Source of the DNA: Candidatus Omnitrophota bacterium
GTDB taxonomy: Bacteria > Omnitrophota > Koll11 > Gygaellales > Profunditerraquicolaceae
Length of the DNA: 11,663 bases
Assembly (NCBI GenBank): GCA_028719045.1
Contig: JAQULD010000048.1
Location: 1-11,663 of the forward strand
Direction: 5' to 3'
The position numbers and the translations under genes are program-made. This document shows positions 6,219-11,663 of the stretch, in pieces. The notes below the pieces were generated by a model. It had not been told where the DNA came from. It saw only the letters and a program-made list of their open reading frames with translations, and made no database searches. Numbering within the stretch: position 1 is the first letter of the stretch; every line of letters starts with the position of its first letter.

Positions 6219-7964
6219 TTGATTCGGAAAATCAACTTCAGATTATTTGCTTGCGGTGGATCAATAATTTTAAGTGTCTGTATGCTGACCTCGGCGTATC
6301 CTGCTGAGGTTTTTTATTTGGGGGCGGAGAACCAACATGCTGGTGCAGGCAATCAGAATCCTTCGTATTCTCTTAGCCAGCGCGTGAAAGATCTTTTTGA
6401 TTTTTCCATCAAGAGCAAGAACGACGCGAGCCGTTCTGGCAAGATAAGCGGCACCATCCTGCAAGAGCTGGATTATAATCAGGTAAGCGGAGCCAAATCA
6501 AAATCATTTCTTAAGAATGGGACTGATTATCTGACCGAACTGCACCTGAACATGTCCGAGAAGCTGCCGAAAGATTACAACTTTGAAGGCCAATGGTTTA
6601 TTCGCAAAACCGATAATTCCAGGATAGAAGCGCGCCGGGACATTCGCTTGAAAGACGTTAACCTGAAGATATATAACCCGCAAAACCTTGCTGAATTCGG
6701 GGATTTTTACGGCGAATTCAGCCAGTTCGTCCTTGGCGCAAGCTTAGAAGGGTTAAATACAGAGGCTTCGCCCTCAGGCAAAGAAAAATACAAGATTTTG
6801 ATCGCCCGCACAGGCCAGGCTGATGAAGCGGCTTCGCTTTTTCAGCGTGACGTAGCCGGTATCAAAGCGGACCGTTATTTTTTCGATAATTCTAATATTT
6901 TCTCAAGTTTCAGGGTTGGCGCGCAGGCCGTAACAGTCCATGATGACAGCGCAGGCTTTGAACGCACCGCTTCCACAAAAGAACTGCACAATACCGTGGC
7001 CGGAATAGACGGAGAAGTAACTTTCCGGAAAATACTTTCTTTCATTTATGAATTCGCCGGCAGCACTCATATGGAAGATAAGGAAACTTCTACCCATGAC
7101 CAGAATGCCTCAGCATTAAGGCTCCAGCCGCAGCTTAATATAGGTAAGGTGAACCTGCGTTACCTGTATTATTACGTGCAGCCGAAATTTTTTAGCGCCG
7201 TAGGCTCCGCCGCTCCTGATAAAATGCAACATCAGATTACAGCGGACATCCAGCTAAACAGGAAAACGCTGCTTAGCCTCACAGAAAATTATTACTGGGA
7301 CCACCTTACCGGAAGCACTCTTACCAAACGCACGACCAACGACGAGAAATATATCACATTGAACTTGCGGCCGTTTGACGCGCGGCAGAATCTTGTTCTC
7401 CGCACTTACGCTAATTATCAGGGCCGGACTTCGGACGATACCGGGCATAGCGCTAGCGGCATAACCCGGACACTTGGGTTCTCGGTAAACGACAGCCTGG
7501 ATGAAAACACTACCGGCGGAGTAAGCTATGAATACAGGGGTTTTACTGATACAGCATCGCGCTCCAGCTCGGATTATTTCAACCGCGTCGGTTTTAACCT
7601 CGCCCGCGACCAGAAATTCTTTAACCGCAGGCTATATTGTTCTTTCGATCCGGCGGTGGACTTACGTTCAACAAAATCATCAAATAAAAAGGATGTAAAT
7701 ATAAATGTAGGCCTGACCGCGCAGTATGATGTAAGCCAGCGGATGATCATGCGCCTGGGTAATAATATTTTTGACACTAACAGCTCAAAGCCAAGCGCTG
7801 ATTACTTCAACAACCGTAGTTACTGGGAATTTGATTACCTGGTTAACAAGGCAAGGGCAACGCGTTTTATCCTGCGCGGAGAACGTAACCGTTTCTGCCA
7901 TGAAGACGGCGGGCAGACTTTTAACGAGCAGCGCGTAATAGGGAAGCTCACAACTTCTTTCTAA
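6219..7964 (+). CDS. putative outer-membrane beta-barrel protein, 581 aa
   Basis: The first 29 residues form a signal peptide: basic MIRKINFR, a hydrophobic core (IILSVCMLT), and a cleavage site near TSA|Y or YPA|E. The mature protein has many alternating hydrophobic/polar strands of 8-12 residues with aromatic girdles (KYITLNLRPF, NLRYLYYYVQPKF, GGVSYEYRGF, GLTAQYD). It ends in Phe (RVIGKLTTSF), the usual C-terminal signal recognised by the BAM assembly machinery. No plug domain, TonB box or enzyme motif is visible. The segment LAEFGDFYGEFSQFVLGASLEGL (about 167-189) may be a conserved piece of an unnamed family. The start is TTG, supported by AAGGA (6208-6212) 6 bases upstream and by the signal peptide beginning there. 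The stop is 1 base before the next ATG. A pore, anchor or secretion channel for the operon partners is possible but only inferred. Confidence 0.82.
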   Translation: MIRKINFRLFACGGSIILSVCMLTSAYPAEVFYLGAENQHAGAGNQNPSYSLSQRVKDLFDFSIKSKNDASRSGKISGTILQELDYNQVSGAKSKSFLKNGTDYLTELHLNMSEKLPKDYNFEGQWFIRKTDNSRIEARRDIRLKDVNLKIYNPQNLAEFGDFYGEFSQFVLGASLEGLNTEASPSGKEKYKILIARTGQADEAASLFQRDVAGIKADRYFFDNSNIFSSFRVGAQAVTVHDDSAGFERTASTKELHNTVAGIDGEVTFRKILSFIYEFAGSTHMEDKETSTHDQNASALRLQPQLNIGKVNLRYLYYYVQPKFFSAVGSAAPDKMQHQITADIQLNRKTLLSLTENYYWDHLTGSTLTKRTTNDEKYITLNLRPFDARQNLVLRTYANYQGRTSDDTGHSASGITRTLGFSVNDSLDENTTGGVSYEYRGFTDTASRSSSDYFNRVGFNLARDQKFFNRRLYCSFDPAVDLRSTKSSNKKDVNINVGLTAQYDVSQRMIMRLGNNIFDTNSSKPSADYFNNRSYWEFDYLVNKARATRFILRGERNRFCHEDGGQTFNEQRVIGKLTTSF

Positions 7965-7965
7965 A

Positions 7966-8418
7966 ATGAGAAAATTTTTTATTTCACTGGTTGTTTTGTC
8001 TTTTTTTACCGGATACGCCCTGGCGGAGCAAAAAACGCCCGCGCCAGGCGCTACGGGCCTAAACTCCGATATTTACGCATTGGCGCAGGACGTAGTAGGC
8101 AAGCTGTTTGATAGCTACCGGTATTATGCGCGTGACAGCTTTGAAAAAGTGGTTTCTTCTGATATGGCAGGGAGACCGGAATTCATCAGCCAAGTGGAAA
8201 AGGATTATTTTTCAGCCACCGACATGGAAATGAACTTTTTTGCAGAAGATGCTCTTAGCAAGGATAATACGCTCGCGGTAAAAGTCAAATGGGAGAAAAA
8301 GGCCCAGCCCTATAATGCTAATACGCCGGTAATGTCCAAGGGCGCCTGCGAGTTAACCTTTAAAAAAACTGGCGGCTCCTGGCTTTTATATCAGGTCTCG
8401 GGAGACAACCCATTCTAA
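7966..8418 (+). CDS. secreted small protein, possibly NTF2-like, 150 aa
   Basis: A clear signal peptide, MRKFFISLVVLSFFTGYALA, has an Ala-Leu-Ala site before Glu21. The mature part of about 130 residues starts with a Pro/Ala-rich linker, then a helix (DIYALAQDVVGKLFDSYRYYA), then strands ending in CELTFKKTGGSWLLYQVSG and DNPF. A helix followed by strands, with a TFKKTGGSWLLYQV-type end, resembles NTF2-like/DUF4440 proteins, but no family can be named with certainty. It would be periplasmic or surface-exposed. No Shine-Dalgarno lies before the ATG; the 1-base gap from the barrel gene implies translation by re-initiation. It probably assists or binds one of the two larger partners. Confidence 0.82.
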   Translation: MRKFFISLVVLSFFTGYALAEQKTPAPGATGLNSDIYALAQDVVGKLFDSYRYYARDSFEKVVSSDMAGRPEFISQVEKDYFSATDMEMNFFAEDALSKDNTLAVKVKWEKKAQPYNANTPVMSKGACELTFKKTGGSWLLYQVSGDNPF

Positions 8419-8420
8419 AA

Positions 8421-11400
8421 ATGAAAAAAATCAATCTTAAGAAAATCACAGGCCTAGTCTGTTCTTTATTCATATGTTCGCTTTTTGTCGTTCGTCCGCT
8501 AGGAGCTGAAGAGGATAAAGCGATGAAAGCCGCAGACAAGGCCGGCGAACTGCTCGTTAAGCAATTCAATACTTTTGTCAAGGACGTTACCGAGATGCAG
8601 GGCATGACGGACGCGCAGAAGGTCGCTTACATCCTGAAAAATGGCAAAGAACGTATCTGGAAAGAGACCTCGAAACGTATTAAGGACGCTGCCAAGGAAA
8701 AGATGCTCATTTATGTCAAGGCCAGGATGAGGGAGGACCTTTTTAAGAGCATGATCCCGCAGATGATGAACGGGGCCATTATGGAGGGCAAGTCGGTATC
8801 TTCGCTTTGGTCCGCGGCGGACGTGGAAATCAAATCGAAACTTGATACCCGGATGAACGCGGTGAAAGCCGGGATCAGCACGGCGCAGATCGGCTGGAGC
8901 GTCTACGCGCAGTGGAAGGACAAGGGCGCGGAAGAAGGCTGCCGCGAATTAGGCAAACAGGTGGGCGAGAAGATTATTGAGTATTTTATTCCCGGCTGGG
9001 GTTGGTATCAGCTTTCACAGGAAGCGGTAAAGGCGATCGGCAATTACGTGGTGGGTTATGCTTTTGATACTTCGCTTCAGGCGAAGATCGCCATCATACT
9101 TGACGTTAACAGCCCCCAAAAAAACCCCATGGGTTTCAAGACTTGGATCACGAGCGTGGATATCCCCAGTTACGTGCAGCGGGAATGGGATGAACAACTG
9201 GCTTACGGCGGATGGTATCTTAAAGGCAAGGATAATGAAGGCGAGAATATGAAGATCGCCATCATTAAGGAATTGCAAAAGCTTAAAGCTGATGTGTTGC
9301 AAAAAAGCCAGGCCGAGAGCCAGATCCGCTCTAGTCTGGAGGCGCTTGACGCTGAGACCAAGGCCGCGTCTGACGGCGTGAACGCGGTTATCGACGGCGC
9401 TTCGAAAGAGGCCCAGCCGGCGCTGGCATTGATAGATAACTATGAAACAACCATCTACGGTTATAAAAAACAGGACGCCGAGGTTGAGGCGGGCACGGAC
9501 GAGAAGCAGTATGAAACTACGCTTAAGGGCCTCGCGGCGCAGCAGCAGGCGGTTAGTTATGATAAATTAGACCATGGCAGGATCTTGAGCGCCATGGAAG
9601 CGGCGTTCGATGAGATCAAAGAGAGCGGGCTCAGCGGATATGACCAGGAAAGACTTAATCAGGGGTATCAAACGTATCTGGAAATCAGAAAGAAGGTTAT
9701 CTCCGATAAGCAGGATTGGATAACCAGCCAAAAAAACCATGCCGCGCAGGTTATTGCGCAAGTACATCAGGCGTATGATCCTCAAATGAACGCGGTCAGC
9801 GAACGGATGAATAAGATTAATTCTAATTCTTCAGAATATAAATCGCTGCAAGCTCAAATGAATTCCCTTTCTACCGCTTTGACCAATGCCGTCCGGCCGT
9901 ATTGGTCTACCGCTTATGTCCTGGATCAGCCATTCATATTGGACCAGCAGGTTTTAGTGGATGAAGAGAAGGCATTGGGGGAGGAAATAAGGGGCCGGGC
10001 AATGAAGATGCGGGTGCATCTGGAAGAGGTGGCCCAGAAACTACAGGCAAAGGTCGATCAGTTAGTAATGGATTATACTAATGAGATGGCTAAGCTTAAT
10101 GATAAGGCCGCGTCCCAGTTGGCGCTTCCGGAGGGATGGGGTTCGCCTGATTATTATAAAAGCATCGTGGATAATCTTGGCCTGGGAATTGAGCGCCAGT
10201 ACGAAATGCAGGGCGATGTGGAAAATGAGGCAAACCAGCTGGATGAAATGAAGAAGAAGCTGCAGGCGGATAGCGTTCTGGCGTCATCTTTGTATGCGGA
10301 GAGGCTGAAGATATTTAACTATTATTGCACTGCGGCCAGGAATTTTATTAATGAATACGAGAATTCTGTGCCCAAGGGGCTTCAGGAAAAGACGTATGCC
10401 AAGGACCAGCAGTGGTCGCCCGCGGAATACGTCGGGGCGGTAAAAAATTTCGGCTCTGCGCTGAATCTCGACGATAACGGGACTATTCCAGCCATGACCA
10501 TTCTTTCCATACCCCGGATGTGGGGCATATATACGTCCATGGATCAAGCCGCCAAAGAGATGGACCCTTCCAGGATCATTAACGCGATCAATGAAGCGAT
10601 AAGCGGGGTCAGCAAGAAGCGGCAGGAATTAGTCCCCCTGGTGGACGCTGACCATTTTCTGACCGTCTATATTTACCTGGAGATGCAGTTGGCTGAAGAT
10701 AACTTTATGCTCAGGGTCCCGGATGTCACTTTGGAGCAGGAAAAGGCCAGGCAAAGCGACATGTTCATTATGCCGGAAAACGCCGCGTTCATGTCTATAC
10801 TGCCTGAGAACATGAAAGGATACGCTTACCTCAATAATCTAAAGGCAGCCTGGGATAAATTTAAAATTACCGTTGAGAAGATGAACAAGTTACGCAAAGG
10901 TATCGGGAAGATCGTCAATTACCGGACCAGGATTCAGCAAAGCTCGTTTCCGGTCCTCGATCAGTGGAATACCATACCGGAAAGAATAAAACTCTATGAG
11001 GCGACCCTGGAATCGGTGAACAAAGAATACGACAAGCGCATGAGCCTGGCGGAAAAATACCTGCAAGAGGGAAAAGCAAAGCTTGAAGAGATAGAAAAGA
11101 GCAATATTGCGCTTCAGAATAAGGCGGAGAGCCTGGAAGAATTCAAAAAAAATCATATTAATAACAACCTTTCGCTTTATAACGCCTGGTCCGCTCACGG
11201 CAAGAACGCCCGCCTGGATAAAGTCATTGAGGGCTGGAAAGAAATGGATAAGAAGGTTTCCGGATTGATCGCCCAGACGCAAGAAATGATCGAAACGGAA
11301 AAACGCAGATCGCAGGAGGATTGGCAGGCGAGGGAAGCTGAACGTAAACGGCAGGAGGAAGAGAGCAAGAAGAAAGAGGAAGAGGAGCGCAGGAGGCATG

Positions 11401-11663
11401 AGCGCGAATCTACTCTGGGACAATACGCCGTGCTTAATCCCCGGCTGAACAGTTACTCTTTATCCGGCGCGCGTGGTGATCTGGTATTAATGAAAAACGA
11501 CCTAAAACAGGGCGATATCGAAATCACCGCCCGCCTGACTACTATAGACAAGGTCGACCGGATTCTTATTTCCGAAGATAACGGCAGGACCTGGAAGGAA
11601 TTACCGCTGCGCCAGGATATCGTCTACACATTTACCCCCATACCGGATAAATCGTACTTCCCC
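8421..11663 (+). CDS. large secreted coiled-coil protein, 3'-truncated by the window (more than 1081 aa)
   Basis: The frame is open for 1081 codons, from the ATG 2 bases after the previous stop to the last base of the window, so the C-terminus is missing. Residues 1-29 are a signal peptide (hydrophobic LVCSLFICSLFVV, site PLGA|EE). There is no lipobox. Residues about 30-290 are helical, with an amphipathic aromatic patch, IPGWGWYQL, near 193-201. From about 280 to 960, long Glu/Lys/Gln/Ala-rich helices predominate, with coiled-coil character. A highly charged helix of Arg, Glu and Lys spans about 958-996 (ERKRQEEE, KKKEEEERRRHERE). A beta-rich domain then begins near 1006 (SYSLSGARGDLVL), with DIEITARL and ISEDNGRTWKELP, an SxDxGxTW pattern seen in Ig-like or BNR-type surface domains; it is cut by the window edge. 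The protein is probably periplasmic or on the cell surface, acting with the barrel and small secreted protein upstream. I recognise no named family. Confidence 0.85.
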   Translation, partial: MKKINLKKITGLVCSLFICSLFVVRPLGAEEDKAMKAADKAGELLVKQFNTFVKDVTEMQGMTDAQKVAYILKNGKERIWKETSKRIKDAAKEKMLIYVKARMREDLFKSMIPQMMNGAIMEGKSVSSLWSAADVEIKSKLDTRMNAVKAGISTAQIGWSVYAQWKDKGAEEGCRELGKQVGEKIIEYFIPGWGWYQLSQEAVKAIGNYVVGYAFDTSLQAKIAIILDVNSPQKNPMGFKTWITSVDIPSYVQREWDEQLAYGGWYLKGKDNEGENMKIAIIKELQKLKADVLQKSQAESQIRSSLEALDAETKAASDGVNAVIDGASKEAQPALALIDNYETTIYGYKKQDAEVEAGTDEKQYETTLKGLAAQQQAVSYDKLDHGRILSAMEAAFDEIKESGLSGYDQERLNQGYQTYLEIRKKVISDKQDWITSQKNHAAQVIAQVHQAYDPQMNAVSERMNKINSNSSEYKSLQAQMNSLSTALTNAVRPYWSTAYVLDQPFILDQQVLVDEEKALGEEIRGRAMKMRVHLEEVAQKLQAKVDQLVMDYTNEMAKLNDKAASQLALPEGWGSPDYYKSIVDNLGLGIERQYEMQGDVENEANQLDEMKKKLQADSVLASSLYAERLKIFNYYCTAARNFINEYENSVPKGLQEKTYAKDQQWSPAEYVGAVKNFGSALNLDDNGTIPAMTILSIPRMWGIYTSMDQAAKEMDPSRIINAINEAISGVSKKRQELVPLVDADHFLTVYIYLEMQLAEDNFMLRVPDVTLEQEKARQSDMFIMPENAAFMSILPENMKGYAYLNNLKAAWDKFKITVEKMNKLRKGIGKIVNYRTRIQQSSFPVLDQWNTIPERIKLYEATLESVNKEYDKRMSLAEKYLQEGKAKLEEIEKSNIALQNKAESLEEFKKNHINNNLSLYNAWSAHGKNARLDKVIEGWKEMDKKVSGLIAQTQEMIETEKRRSQEDWQAREAERKRQEEESKKKEEEERRRHERESTLGQYAVLNPRLNSYSLSGARGDLVLMKNDLKQGDIEITARLTTIDKVDRILISEDNGRTWKELPLRQDIVYTFTPIPDKSYFP

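Noticed and set aside
9083..9265. 15-base direct repeat GAAGATCGCCATCAT at 9083-9097 and 9251-9265
   Set aside because: Both copies encode the same short peptide, KIAII, in the large protein; the flanking sequence is not duplicated, so it is not a mobile or regulatory repeat.
10890..11423. Antisense open frame of 177 codons rich in Leu and Phe
   Set aside because: It is the mirror of Lys/Glu-rich coiled-coil codons on the + strand, which read as Phe/Leu on the other strand; it is not an independent membrane protein.

Overview
The window looks like chromosome from an uncultured Gram-negative, deep-branching bacterium, possibly Omnitrophota (OP3) or a relative. The Gram-negative part is well supported: there is a secreted beta-barrel candidate ending in Phe and other signal-peptide proteins. 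The phylum is an inference from gene style (CxxC-x17-CxxC mini-protein, ArnT/PMT-like glycosyltransferase, large secreted coiled-coil protein) and has no marker gene behind it. All supported genes are on the + strand. I see no rRNA, tRNA, CRISPR array, insertion sequence or phage gene.

Layout. (1) 1-1183: three tightly spaced short genes, two of unknown function and one small helix-turn-helix-like protein. (2) 1184-1389: a 206-base non-coding leader with a near-consensus sigma70 promoter, a terminator-like hairpin about 25 bases past the predicted transcription start, and an 11-base direct repeat. (3) 1390-2240: a cold-shock protein gene with its own hairpin, then three mini-genes (a lysine-rich 55-residue protein, a CxxC-x17-CxxC protein and a two-CxxC mini-protein), closed by a perfect 10-bp terminator stem. 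These genes have strong Shine-Dalgarno sequences. (4) 2242-6112: a consensus-like promoter whose predicted start falls on the ATG of a uracil-DNA-glycosylase-superfamily gene, so the message is probably leaderless. It is followed, with a 4-base overlap and then a 1-base gap, by a multi-pass GT-C glycosyltransferase and an unusual zinc-ribbon/SDR protein. (5) 6133 to the end: a new promoter and an envelope operon of three genes: a 581-residue outer-membrane beta-barrel candidate (TTG start), a 150-residue secreted NTF2-like candidate, and a secreted, mostly helical protein of more than 1081 residues that runs off the window.

How the genes may work together. Region 3 reads as an RNA/stress-response mini-protein module. 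Region 4 combines DNA repair, lipid-linked sugar transfer and redox chemistry with no obvious common pathway. Region 5 is the best candidate for an undescribed system: all three products carry signal peptides, the genes are 1-2 bases apart with no recognisable ribosome binding site inside the operon, and the parts (outer-membrane barrel, small periplasmic protein, very long coiled-coil protein with a beta domain near the cut end) could form an envelope-spanning or surface structure.
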